DNA of 64,000 nucleotides from assembly GCA_020746105.1 (NCBI GenBank), contig CM036619.1, positions 53,924,635 through 53,988,634 of the forward strand, given 5' to 3'. The notes beneath the pieces were generated by a model that saw only the letters and a program-made list of their open reading frames with translations, was not told where the DNA came from and did not search any database. Below are positions 46,301 to 58,125 of the stretch, one piece after another; the stretch's first letter is position 1, and each line of letters starts with the position of its first letter. The stretch comes from Trogon surrucura (Eukaryota; Chordata; Aves; Trogoniformes; Trogonidae). Both the position numbers and the translations under genes were made by a program.

Positions 46301-49300
46301 ATGATTCATTGTATCACAAAGCTGATATCAACCCAAGGACTAAATGTGTGCAGTAGAAAATATGGGACATATCTTTGTTTACTATTTATAGTCACATGCA
46401 AAAACAGAGGGGAGGCATTTGTCCACTAGATGTGTCCTATCTTCTATGAAATGGTCCAAATTTGAGTCCATCTGCTGACCATTTATCACCTCCTGGCACC
46501 TCTTTGAAGTTTAGCCACAGTTACTGTATCTGCTCTTGCGAAAAAAGGAAAGATTCATTTAAACACTGCTTTAGCTCTGGCCAAAGGCAAAAAAAAACCT
46601 GATTAGTTACAAGGGAGAGATCAGAACTAATAGTTCAAGCCTATTTCCACATTTTGTGGTTTTAAGTTACTTAACTTGCAGAGCCTGAACTTCCTGAAAG
46701 TTTCGGGTTCCGATGGGATTTGGGGAAAAATCTTAGCAATTAATTCACACTGGGGGCAAATGGCAATATTTTTGAGACATGTTATTCTTCAAGATTTTTG
46801 CCAGTATTTTCTTGTATTTATCTATATATATGATGAAGAAACAGTTTTCATCAAGCCATTCGGAGACACCTTGAAATTTTTTATATTTACCTTTTTTTTA
46901 ATATTTACCATTACTTCTGCAGGTCTGAAAGTGTCATTAAAATAAAACACAGAGTGAACATTTTTCAGCTGATATCAGATTTCTCTCATTTCGCCTGCAG
47001 AAAAAAAAACTTACTAAGTGTACCACAGTACTTTACATTTTTCATCAACCTAAAGGTGCTGTGTTTGGGGTTTCAGTGCGGAAGGGTGTGTGCTGCTCTG
47101 GCAGCCCTGGGGCGGGCAGACGGCTGGATCCTCATCCCCCAGCTGTACGTGAACAGCCCTGCTAAAGGTATCAGTGTCTTCTTGACACAGGGCTGATTTT
47201 CTGCGTATCCTCCTGCATCTGCATAAAATGTTTCTCTTTCCTTACAGCTCTCTAGAGACTGCTACACCAGCTGGCGGAGCACATCCAGAGGGAGTACATC
47301 CCTTCATGCCAGCAGGGATTTACCACCAGGCGCAGCTGCGTGATGTCTGCTAGAGGGTTAATAACAGCTGCTGATGAGCTCCAGAAATTCCTGGTAGAGC
47401 AATTCCATTTTTATTTTTTATTTTTTGCTGCTGACTTGCTAACAAAGAGGAGAACATGTTTGCCTCCTGGGAAGGCTCGAGTGAGCAGCGTCAGGTCTCC
47501 TGTGTGCCCTGCCTGCCCAAGCAGGGGGGATACCTCCCCAGGAGGGAGCAGGAGCAGTGGGAAACCCAACCTACAGCAAGAAAACCAGATTCTCGTGTTC
47601 CTCCCTCAGCCACTGCTCCAGAGAACAGCAACGGCTGGGAAGCAGAGTCTGGTGGAAAAAGGGCCAAGCAAGGGCTTCAAAACTCAGTCGGAAAAGTGGG
47701 AGCTTATTTTTTTCTCTTCCTTGAAATCAGTCAAAGGAGAGAAAAAGTGAAAAAGGGATTTTATGGCATCTGTCAGATAGCCCAAGGAAGCCCTTCTGGG
47801 GTGCAGTCTTGGGAGAGCATGGTCTGTCAGCAGCCATTGTGCAATATGAGACACTCACAGGAAGAATATCTTTAAAAAGTGAATATCTAGAGCAACTGCA
47901 AAACAGTTGTTTGGGTTTTTTTATTCCCCCTACCATTTGCAATCAGCTCCTGTTCTCTATTATCATCCCAGAGTCAGATTAGAGTTTTGGGAGGAGCATT
48001 TGGAAAATGATTATGCTTTCCCTTATCTCCACTTTCAGTTGGAGAAGTTGAGTCAAGTTACACATGCCATTTCACCTTATCGTCTGGTTTCTGGTCTCAA
48101 GGCTGCTTTCATGCGTAAAATGGCCAGAGACGTAATACTTGAGTTTTCAAAGTGACATTTCCGTTTAAAAAAGCACAAAAAGCCAGCTCCCTAAACCAAA
48201 GATTTGAGATGTTTTCCCAGCTCATCAACAGAAAAAAAATGTCATATTTCCTTCCACAGCTGGCAACAGGGAGTCAGTGGAGTCCTGGGGGCAGAAAATT
48301 CAGATAATGTTCAGTGGGATAGGCTTACAAAGAGGAAAATTAAAAAAAAAAAAAAAAAGATTTTTCAAGCATTTATATAATTCATCAGTTTTTCACAGTC
48401 CTCATTATTTTTCCCAAGGGAGAGAACATGTTCTTAATCCTAACATCAAAATTGACATGTTCCTGTGGGCTATCCAGGTAGACTTGAGCTAGGAAGCATA
48501 GCCAGAGAAGGAAGGTGTACCTACAGCGCTGTGAAGTTGGGTTTAATTTGCTGTGTTTGTTTGCTCATTTTTCCAATGTAATTTGTTTATTTGTTCACTG
48601 CTGTCCATGTTCTCATTTCATCACTTCTTGCTGAAAAGGACTGATAAACTACAAGTTCTCCATTGGCTTTCGGGTTTGAAAGAAACTCATCCGAGATCTC
48701 ATTTTTTTCGGCTCTTGACCTACTCTATAATATTTGTTTTCATATATTTTCCAAGCACTTGGATCCTTTATTCAACACAGATTTATTCAAAATTTCCTCC
48801 TGGCCTGTTCTAAATTCAATCCAGATTCAGAGGAAGATATGTAAACCTCGTTCAGATGATCAGGTCTGGGTCATCATGGTCACACAGGTATCTCGGCTTA
48901 AAATAAGGAGAGTAATTTTCTTATACAAGCAGAAAACGTATTTACTATAGGTGTTGTTGATTACTATGACATTGTTCCTGTTATTGCATTTGTAACTTCG
49001 ACTGCAATGCTATAAACCAAAATGCTTTCCATCCCAGAAAAAATAAAAAATAAAAAAGCTTTTCATAAAATGAAGACCCTGATTCCCAGCCTGTACTGAG
49101 ATCAGAGAGACTGCGCAGAGTTCCATCACACATGAAACTGTGATGTCAGGTTTCACAGAGCTTTAACAACTGCGATAAACGGAGCTCTCAGGAAAGCTTC
49201 TGAGGCAACTGGAGCTCGTAGATGTTTTTGGTGACTGGGAAGAAGCAATTAACAGCAGTGAAGCAGAGCAAAGAAAGGCATTTGAGGAGCTCAGAGGCTA

Positions 49301-49379
49301 CAAGCACTTGAGGAGCTCAGAAGCTGGCAGCACTTGTAGAGTCTTTCGCCCTTCCTTTTCCAGGCCACGGCAGAATTCA
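43373..49379. other. Intergenic sequence with possible ancient LINE relics
   Basis: About 6 kb. Two translated motifs resemble non-LTR reverse transcriptase blocks: SGSDGIWGKIL at about 46694-46730 and a C-x-x-GF-x-x-x-RSC-like block at about 47300-47345. They are in the right order but too far apart. Otherwise AT-rich, with a GC-richer patch at 47050-47850 whose ORFs match no family. Confidence 0.4.
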
Positions 49380-49730
49380 GCTCCAAATGGATGTAACGAT
49401 TTTAGAGCATCCTCTCCTCTCCGTGGCGGTACCGGACCTCGCCGGCCTCTCGGTTCCTCCCCGAACGAGGAGCTCCCCTTGCTGGCGGCAGCCGGTACCG
49501 GGAGCTGCAGCCGCGGTGCTCCCGTGGGGCGGGGGGGGGCGGGCGGGCGGCGTGCCGTGGCACGGCCGGAGTTAGAAATCACGGCGAGTAAATGAGCTTC
49601 AGCCTCCCCAGAGCCTGAAAACGGGGCTCCGGCACGGGTCTCTGGCAGTGGGGTGAGAGGGGGGCAGCCGGGAGGACGGACCCCTGAGCCAGCGGTGTGT
49701 GTCTCGCTGCGGCTGTGGACGGCGTCCGTC
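49380..49730. promoter_or_regulatory. Small orphan CpG island
   Basis: A GC-rich block with many CpGs (GGCGGTACCGGACCTCGCC, a GGGGCGGGGG GC-box-like run near 49527, CCGGTACCGGGAGC) in an AT-rich setting. It may be a promoter of an unannotated or non-coding transcript or a distal regulatory element. No recognised gene starts here; the overlapping ORFs on both strands are the usual product of high GC. Confidence 0.5.
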
Positions 49731-52700
49731 TTGGGCTTTGGGAGGGTGGCACAGATTTAGCATGGTAAATGAAACGGGCATTTCTAGTACAAGCCATATA
49801 TAAATTACAGGATGAGGATTAGGAGCTTAACTGATGAAGGAATGCTGCTACAGAGAGCGGGGATGCCTCACCGTGCAACCAGAGAGGCCTGAGAGTCCGC
49901 ACAGTCAATGCCACAGGAACGTTGCCATGCTCCCAAACCCGACCTGCTTCCACGGCATCCACATCGAGTTTGTGCACCCCCAGTTACTGCAGAACCCACA
50001 GAACGAGCCCACAGGTAGGTAAGAACAGAACAAACGTAGGGAATGGATGGGCCACTATTCCTTTTACTTCCAGTGCTTGCAGCGCCCAGGGCATGGCCCA
50101 ACTCCATCCATTTGACATTGGAATCAGGTTTTGTCCCCAAATGGAAGGACAAATCTACTTCACACATAGCACGACAGTGCAAAATGAGAGCTGCATTTCC
50201 ATGATTAAAAAGGGAAGAACACTGCAGAGTTGTTCAAACTGAAAACGTTCCTGTAGTACTGATCATGGCTGGAAAAAAGTAACGTAGCCTACATAATCGA
50301 TTGCAGATAGAAATTTTTGGGAAGAGCAAGAAAGATAAATACAAGATCTGATGTTACCCAGCATACGCTAACAAAAAGGTAGTTGTATTTTTGATCAGTA
50401 TTTGCAGTTATTTGCTGTTCAGCGACACAAGAAGACTAACAGTACATAGACACAGGTGTTCGGTAGAAACAGCCCACGAAAGCGCCCTTTTTTAACACTT
50501 CAGACGCTTTGGTCATTTATCCTTCTTTGATGTGCTTGATAGCACATCATGGCCTCATGGTGCGGAAGAACAACAGATTGGCTTAGACAGCACTTTGGTT
50601 TGGTTTGTTCTCAAGTGTATTAGTGTCACTTTGCATTTTTAAAATGTTTATTTACTTCAACTGTGAGTGGGACATCCAAGTTGTGCAAGAAGCAGTCAGA
50701 TAGTAAGGCCAAAGCAACTCAACTTGCAGTGAGTGAGCAAGAGGCAGCAGCTCTGGCTTCTCCACAGTCACACCTTCACGGGCCAGGGAGGTGCAGGGCC
50801 GTATTCCTGTGCTAGGAATGCCCAAGGAACAGAACCGACAGGCCTGCCATGTGGCATCCACCTTCCATGTGCTGGTATCAGCTGGACTTGCACTGTTTCA
50901 GTAAACGTGTATTATTCACTGTGGTGTGGAAGACGTGCATTGATTGCTGGAGCTGGTAACAAGTCAAAGCATGTTCTTTCTTTCCTGGCTGTCAGTATTA
51001 GCAATTCCCAGAATGCAACTATAGTCCAGCTTCCTTGGTTTATTTTATTTAATAGTCTGACTGTAGTATTGTTTACACAACAGAATACCATAAAATAATA
51101 TATTAATATATTCTCCTGAATTTTGTTGCAAAGGTGGTATTATTATTATCATTTTTATCATTATATTTTAACTATTTTGGTAATTGTTCCATTTCTACGC
51201 AAAGCAAATAAAACATTTGAAAAGCATTAGACAAATTGCTACATTTGACGTGTGGTTAGAGTAGGTAAATCATCTCCTGGTGGACAATGCTCTGCTTTTG
51301 TTTCTTTGAATGCCCTAGGTCCCACTGAGTTGTTTGGGGCTTTTTATGAAGCGTGAGCTTCATTAAAGTATGCACTTCACTGAAGTATGCTTCTCCCAGT
51401 AAAATGCATCCTCACAGAGGAGACACATTGATGACAAGGTGTGACATCCTGGCTGTTTACTTCCATACAGGAAGGATACAGCTGGCTGGCTGGCAAATTG
51501 ATATAATTCATTTTAGGCTGCCATTGCCAACCTGGATTGCAATATTGTAGGGGAATTTCTTGTGGAGCAGAGGCGTGGTATCCCTTTAAAGGTTTGGACA
51601 ACGCAGCTTAGGCCTAAACAAAGGCTCTGTCCTTGGAGCTGCCTTGGGGCATGGAGAGGAGGAGGTGTAGCTGTTTTGTGGAGAGCCTTGCCTGGGGGGG
51701 GCGGGGGGGGGGGCGAGAGCCGCCTGCATAGTGGAATGGCACTACCCAATAAAACACTGGCATGTGTAAACCTGTAACTGACCAACTCTGTTAAGGGGCA
51801 GGTGCGTGGACACTGCTGAACTGTATATATTGAGCTGTCCGGAGCAATGAAGGGAGGACGACTTGTAGCCATGTTGGTGGGATGGTCGTTACTTGGCCGG
51901 CTCTCCGAAGGGACCCCTCTTTGCAATATGATCATTTCCATGGAGAAGAATTGTATTGTACATATGTGGAAAATACTGATTTACATGCAGAGCAAGGTAT
52001 TATTGAGAGTGAGGAGTCCCCAGCATATGGAAAGCAGCAGTGGAACCTTATAATGCTGGAACATAAAAGGACGTGGAAGATGCAAAACACTGTGATGCCA
52101 GTGACCAAGCAAGCCCGAGAAGGCAGAACATTCTGCAAACAGCCACGGCAGAGAAGTTCTCAGATTGCCTGCTAGCCAAGAGAAGAGCCTGGTTCCTCCA
52201 CTCATACTGTATTTAACTGAGACTATCCATGCATACAAAAGAGACGTGAAGCCAGAAAGATGAGCATTTAAAAAGGAGCCTTGGAAAAATTCCTCCTTTA
52301 GGGACCGCTGGCCTCTGAGGAAGTAGCAGATAAGTCACTTTAAAGCAGATTCCAAAGTTATACAGTGTCCAAAGACTGGAAGCTCATAGGAGTTTTGGAA
52401 GTGTGCAAGCTTCCAAATCCCATTGAAGTTAGACTCTGAAACTAGTTACGTTACTAAAAATGCTCTTCCATTCCCAACCGCATCTTTAGCATTTATGCAA
52501 CGTTAGTTCTCTAGCTCACCTGTGCTTCAGTTTCACCATCTGTAAACTGGAACTCATGACACTTCTATACTGTCTAAAGGAGTTTGATGAGCTAATAAAA
52601 AAGAATGTTACAAACAGATAATGTATTTTTCAAGAAGTGCTTAATTATTTTTTTTCTGGAAACAAGATTGCTCTTCGTGGTACTGCCATCTGTATTTCTT

Positions 52701-53860
52701 AAATATGTTGAAATCTAGTGAGTCTCTATATTTCTCCCTACTGCTCAAAATAGAAGGTTGCACACCTTCTCCCATTGAGAAACTGTTCAGAAAAATATCA
52801 TGCAAAAGGTCAATGGGCAATAAGGTAAACTCAGCTACGGTAATTTAGAGTATAGGCTGAAGTGTTCTGTGGTTAGTCAATATATTAAGTATTACTCATT
52901 ACGTTAAATATTAAACCTGGCAGCTACCCATATCCAGACATTTCAGAGACTGATCCCAGGTATGAAGGCTTATTCTGACAGGTCATCCTACATATTCATT
53001 ATTCACATCTTTGCCTTTGATTGTTCTTTTATTCATAGAATTTTCATTATTCCAATTTTGGGTAAGCTGAAAAAGTATTTTAGAATGGGTTATAGAAATA
53101 AACATACTTATAAATCATTGAATTAGTATTGTATCACTGTTTGAAGGGAAAAAAAAATAGAAAATCATTGTTACTGAATATTACTTATTTCATTGTTGAA
53201 TAAAAATACCTCTAAAGTAGATAAATATTTCCATTCCTGCCCTTATCGAGGTTAACTCTGCTAAATTACACACCAATTTTGCCACTGACTCCAGCAGCAG
53301 AAGTACTGGACTCTAGAAACATAAGAAACAAAGACCGAAAAGAGTGATTCAGAACAGGCATAGGTTTCATACGTGGCATGAGGACGGAGCCGCTTCTGGA
53401 TCCAAGAGGAAGGGTTGTTCCAGCTCCCACATTGTGGCCTCTCTGTGACAGAACTGTGCCTGCTCGAGGGGTCTCGGGGTGCTCGGGCCTGTGACAATGG
53501 CAAAGCCTCGTCCCAAGCGGGTGGGTGGCAGTGCCCTGCCAGGCTTCCGTGTAAATAGGTGCAGCCAGCAGCAGGGAACACCCGGCAGGTGGGTTTTTCT
53601 TGACTGAGTGTGGGTCGAGCAGAGGAGATGTCGTGCCCCTGGAGCCATGCCCTCTGCCCCGGCCTGGCCGCTGCACCTCCCAGTCGCCCGGTTAAACTGA
53701 TTTCCCTCAAAGAGTCGGGAGTAGGGACAATCTTGGGTAATTAACTTCTTAAGAATACTCCAGATGTACCAGCTCCATCGGTGGCCAGGGCCTGGCACCT
53801 CCCAAGAGCACAGGCAGCACCACTATGTGTGCTTCAATGTTTTATTGACGTGACTTATTT
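49731..53860. other. Intergenic sequence
   Basis: About 4 kb before the MYL12 promoter. At 51500-52200 there is a mixed-composition block with a long G run, AATAAA near 51750 and TATATATT near 51824, discussed as a finding. The rest is AT-rich with no recognised feature. Confidence 0.5.
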
Positions 53861-53869
53861 ACCTCACTT

Positions 53870-54960
53870 CCACGGTCCCCCGGCAGCCCAGCGCTGCCCC
53901 GGGCGGTCGAAGGCAGCTGGGAGCGTGATTGTTTTTTCTCTCAGCGAAGGGGAAGAGCTGAGGGCCCTGACGCTTTAATGAGGCAACTCTGGTTAAAAGG
54001 AGGCCCTGGGAAAGGCGGTTGGGAACGACACTTTCACGGCAGGTACCCGGTGGCAGACGCCGGGCGTGGTCGGCGGAGCCCGGGACCGGCGGGGAAACAC
54101 CCGCCCGGCGCATCAGGCCCCGCCCGTGGCCCCGACCTCGGCCACGGGAAACTCCCGCCGTTACCTTACAAGGGCAGACACGGCGCTGCCTCCGCCCCTG
54201 GAATGCGCTGCCCGCACCGACGCTCTAATCAGCAGCGGGAAGGGGGGGGGGGGCGACGGGGCAGAGGCCGAGCCCGGGGCCTTGACCTCATCCTCTCGAC
54301 TTGGGCAGAGACCGCTGAGATGAAGCAGAAACGGTCAGTCCCCTCCGGGCCCCCTCCTTGGGGCGCTTTGTGCCACCTCGTCGCCGTCCATCCCTCCCCC
54401 TCCTCCCCACCCCCCCCCCGTCCCTCTGCGCAGATGGTCTCGCCCACGCCTTCCTTCCTTTGCGCCGGCGGGGCGGTGGCCGCTCGCTTTCCGGAAGTGC
54501 TGCCGCCGACGCTTCCCGCCGCGTTCGGACGAGGAGCCTGTCCCGCAGCCGCCAGGTGAGGCGCGGCCGCCGTTCGGCGTCGGGCTGGGCGGCTGGAGCC
54601 GGGGGGGAGGTGAGGGGGCCGGCGGGCTGGGGGGCAGCGCGCCGGGCGGGGCCGGCTCGGGGGTCCGTTGCGGCGCCACCCGCCTCGGGGCTAGTCCCGC
54701 TCGGCCCCCGCCTCGGTGCTGCCCGGCCCGGTGGGGGCCGTGCGTGGTTCTTCCTCCGGGGCCGGGGGTGCGGCGGCGGCTGCGTGTCCGGCGGCGGGAG
54801 TTTCCCGTGGCCTTTGCCGCGGGCACCCCGAGGGAAGGGATCGGTGCCTGCCGGCCGCGCCGACCCTCGGCGGCCTTAGAGCAGGGGCAGGGCAGGGCAG
54901 GTGGGAGCGCTTCGGCGTTGGAGGAGGCAGGAGGGGTCGTGTGTCCTCTCCTGTTTGAGG
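53870..54960 (+). promoter_or_regulatory. CpG-island promoter of the MYL12 gene
   Basis: About 1.1 kb of dense GC and CpG. It holds GC-box-like runs and an ETS/GABPA-type site CCGGAAGTG at 54491-54499, 60 bases before a splice donor. This is the usual architecture of a TATA-less housekeeping promoter, fitting a broadly expressed myosin regulatory light chain. The transcription start cannot be fixed from sequence alone; long ORFs on both strands here are compositional. Confidence 0.8.
54500..54555 (+). other. MYL12A: MYL12 non-coding exon 1 (3' end; start approximate)
   Basis: The CpG island ends its exon-like part in GCAGCCGCCAG|GTGAGGCG, a good donor at 54556. MYL12 genes have a non-coding first exon spliced to an exon containing the ATG, and the acceptor at 60085 is the partner. 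The 5' boundary is a guess. Confidence 0.6.
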
Positions 54961-55199
54961 TTTGGAATAGTAATGGCCGCGCTGAAGTTAATCCAGACAG
55001 TTCCCAGTGGTTTCCGCTCTCCAACTTGCAGACAAAGGCTCTGTTGAGTCATAAAAAGCAGATTTTGAGGCAGGTTTGACTCTTGTGCAAGAGTTTAGGA
55101 AAACTTTTTAATGAGGAGTGTGAGAAGATGGCTTTCAAGACTAGGCGAAATTGCATGGGGTGTATGGGGTTTTGGTTTTTTTTTCGGTTTTGGGTTTTT

Positions 55200-55219
55200 C
55201 CCCCCCCCCCCCCCCCCCC
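55200..55219. repeat. Homopolymer C run (20 C)
   Basis: Twenty consecutive C preceded by T/G-rich sequence. Likely unstable and a sequencing-error hotspot; on the other strand a G run. Confidence 0.9.
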
Positions 55220-56420
55220 GAGGTGTAATGTGCTCGCTATTGAGCTTTGCCATAGATCTGTTGGAGTGCAGAGGCTTACCTCTTCCACCCAAAATGTGAG
55301 GGACGAGTGGTGGCACTGGATGCTGTGATTAGTTACATGGACAGAACTTGGGACTTAGCTTTGAAGCTGACTTTGGAATTTGATGATTTAAGAGAATGTG
55401 ACCATTGCATCTTAGTTTAATAAAGTTCCCAAATAATTGGCAGTATTAAAATAAAATATTCAGTACTAAACTTCGTATAGAGACTTTCTTGGGGTGTGTT
55501 TTGTGTTGTAGGGGGGTTTGGTTTTTTTTCCTTGTTTTTCTGGGATTTTCTTTTTTGGGGTTTTTTGTTGTTGGTTTGTGTTTTAATTTTGAGTAATAGA
55601 TGTTCACAGTCATCATAAAGCTACTGTTGAAACACAAGGCTGTTCTCTGAAGCATAACTTTTGGTCACTGCCTCTGAACAGATCAAACTTGCATCACTGT
55701 TAGTTGATTGTGAAGTCTCGCCTCTTATTGTCTGGCTCAAGCTCTTTAGTTGTTCAGTTTTGTCTTCTAGAGTTTATCTTTTTTGCAGAGGTAGGGAGTA
55801 TAAGATGACAAATGTACATGTACAAGCAGCACGCTACCTCTATAGTGTTGTGGGTGCAGTTTATGCTTTTTTTTGTTTTAATATGTGAAAATCTTTTTAA
55901 ATAAAGGTTATGCTTTTGAAAATCTTATGGAAGTCTCACAGGCAAGTTCTTCCCTTAGAAGTTTCTTGAACAGTTTCCAAAACAAGGACCAGAGTATTCA
56001 GTGCTTCACAGTATTAAAAAACAGACTAAACCTGCTTGTCATGACTTGTACTATCCAATGTGAAGTATTTCCACATTTTATCTACTGAAATTCTTCTGTT
56101 TTCAGCCTATACTTATCTAAAGCATAAAAGCTCACTTTTTTCGATTATTTTTAACAAATGACCTGGTGAAATCCTGTTTTCTCTAAAATCGAGTTCAGTG
56201 CTTGACTCAAATAAGGTTAGTTTTTGCTCATTACATCATTTCCTGTTGTACAGTCATATTGTACACAGAGAGATAACACTAAGTGTAAGCACTTGAAACT
56301 TTTTCATCATAAGCTGATGTCTTTGACTAACTGGATTGATGTCCTTGTTTTTCTGAACATGTTCCAGTTTTATTGGTCTCTTTCTAACGGAGTTTCCCAG
56401 AGCTGAGTGCAATATTGTGT

Positions 56421-57470
56421 AGAGTCATGGAATCATTTAGGTTGGAAAAGACCTTTACGATCATCAAGTCCAACCATTAACCTAGCACTGCCAGGTCCAC
56501 CACTAAACTGTGTCCTCAAGCACCACATCTACACAACTTTTAAATACTGCCAAAGATGGCAATTCCACCACTTTGTGGGATACTTTGTTCCAGTGTTTGA
56601 CAGCCTTTTTTTTTTTTTTTTTTGTGAAGCATTTTTTTTCCCCCCGAATAGCCAATCTAAACCTTCTCGTGTACAAATTGAGGCTGTTTCTTCTCGTCCT
56701 ATCACTTGTTACATGAAAGAAATGACCAAGGCCATGTCACTGCAACCTCTTTTCACGTAGCTGTAGAGAATGATAAGGTCTCCACTCAGCCTCCTTTTCT
56801 CCAGGTCAAACAGCCCCAGTTCCCCCATCTGCACCTCATAAGGCTTGTGCTCTACACCCTTCACCAGCATAACACACTCCAGCACCTCAGTGTCTTTCTT
56901 GTAGTCAGGGGCCCAAAACTGAATGCAGATTTGAGATGTGGCCTCACCAGTGCCGAGTACAGGGGGACAATCACTTCTCTGGTCCAGCTGGCCACACTTG
57001 TTTTGTTACAGGCCAGGATGCTGTTGGCCTTCTTGGCCACCTGGGCACACTGCTGGCTCATGTTCAACCGGTTGTCAACCAACACCGCCAGGTCCTTTTC
57101 CACTGGGCAGCTCTCCAGCCACTCTTCCCCAAGCCTGTAGTGTTGCTGGGGGTTGTTGTGACCCAAGTGCAGAATCCGGCACTTGGCCTTGTTGAACCTC
57201 ACAGAATTGACCTTGGCCCATTGATTTCGCCTGTCCAGGTCCCTCTGCAGAGCCTTCCTACCCTCAAGTAGACCACTGCTCTTGCCCAACTTGGTGTCAT
57301 CTGTAAATTTACTGAGGGTGCACTTAATCCCATTGTCCAGATCATTGATAAAAATATTAAACAGAACTTGCCCCAGTACTGATCCCTGGAAAACACCACT
57401 TGTGACTGGCCACCAGATGGATTTAAACTCCATTCACCACCACTAATTGGACCCAGCCATCCAGCCAGTT
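56421..57470 (-). mobile_element. CR1 LINE, 3' portion with reverse transcriptase remnant
   Basis: The left end AGAGTCATGGAATCATTTAG and AAGTCCAACCATTAACCTAG are the complement of a CR1 3' end. The block around CTCAGCCTCCTTTTCTCCAG is the complement of the conserved CR1 3' domain. It extends into the reverse transcriptase and ends near 57470 (5' truncated). A T-run plus C-run at 56607-56645 interrupts the tail. Antisense within MYL12 intron 1. Confidence 0.92.
56861..57433 (-). pseudogene. CR1 reverse transcriptase C-terminal fragment
   Basis: A 190-codon open frame covers the C-terminal reverse transcriptase blocks: [22 protein letters not shown], then FTDDTKL at about 57287-57307 in place of the usual F/Y-A-D-D box, then [10 protein letters not shown] and VAKKANSIL. 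The second position of the catalytic box is Thr rather than Ala. The endonuclease and N-terminal reverse transcriptase are absent, so it cannot be functional. Confidence 0.9.
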
Positions 57471-58115
57471 TGTTGTTTGGGGGGTTTTTTGGAGCAGGCA
57501 CGGTTGCACCAAAAGAATCTTAGAAAATAAAAAATTTGCCGATGATTGCATTACTATCTACTCTGATACAGCAGTCTGCTGAACAGAATTAGAAAGAAAC
57601 AGGCTCTCTTTCTACCATGTGTAGCTACAGTTGGCAGCAGCCTCTGCTTGTTACCTCCTCTCGATTAGGATTGAATTATACCTGAGAGAATCATAGGTAG
57701 CGGCTTAGTGGGAGCACTGCTTTGTGGCACGTGCAAAGTAAATGTTTTGGTTTACTTTGAATAGGTCATATCCTGAAAACTATGGATTATTTCACAGAAC
57801 AGTTATTAACAGATATTTTTGACTCTGTTCTGCATAGTGGAACTTCTAATCGATAATTCAGAGTTTAACAGTAACTTGTATGAGTGTTTTGTACAGAGGT
57901 AAGAAAAAGACTGAAGTTACATACAACCCTTGACTGCAGTTTGAAAGCAAGCTACCTTTATTGTCAGCTGTCTTCACAAATATCTAGATGTCAGGAGTTC
58001 ATATTTATTTGTTGAAGTGTTGTTGGAAGCCAGACATCTCAAATAGCTTGTGGTTAGTGAATGCAATGAGGAGAACTTCAGTGTTACTGAATGATGCACA
58101 GTTGCATTTCACAGG

Positions 58116-58125
58116 CTATTTTTAG
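58116..58125 (+). promoter_or_regulatory. MEF2-type site
   Basis: CTATTTTTAG matches YTAWWWWTAR exactly. A single site in an AT-rich intron has low specificity. Confidence 0.25.

Noticed and set aside
47340..47875. Two overlapping plus-strand ORFs of 136 and 139 codons
   Set aside because: No recognisable domain and no splice context; possibly decayed repeat.
49298..49595. ORFs on both strands in the orphan CpG island
   Set aside because: Mutually antisense, low complexity and compositional; no recognisable protein.
54335..55024. 229-codon minus-strand ORF and overlapping plus-strand ORFs in the MYL12 CpG island
   Set aside because: All frames are open because of high GC; the Pro/Arg/Gly-rich translations have no domain and no splice or start support.
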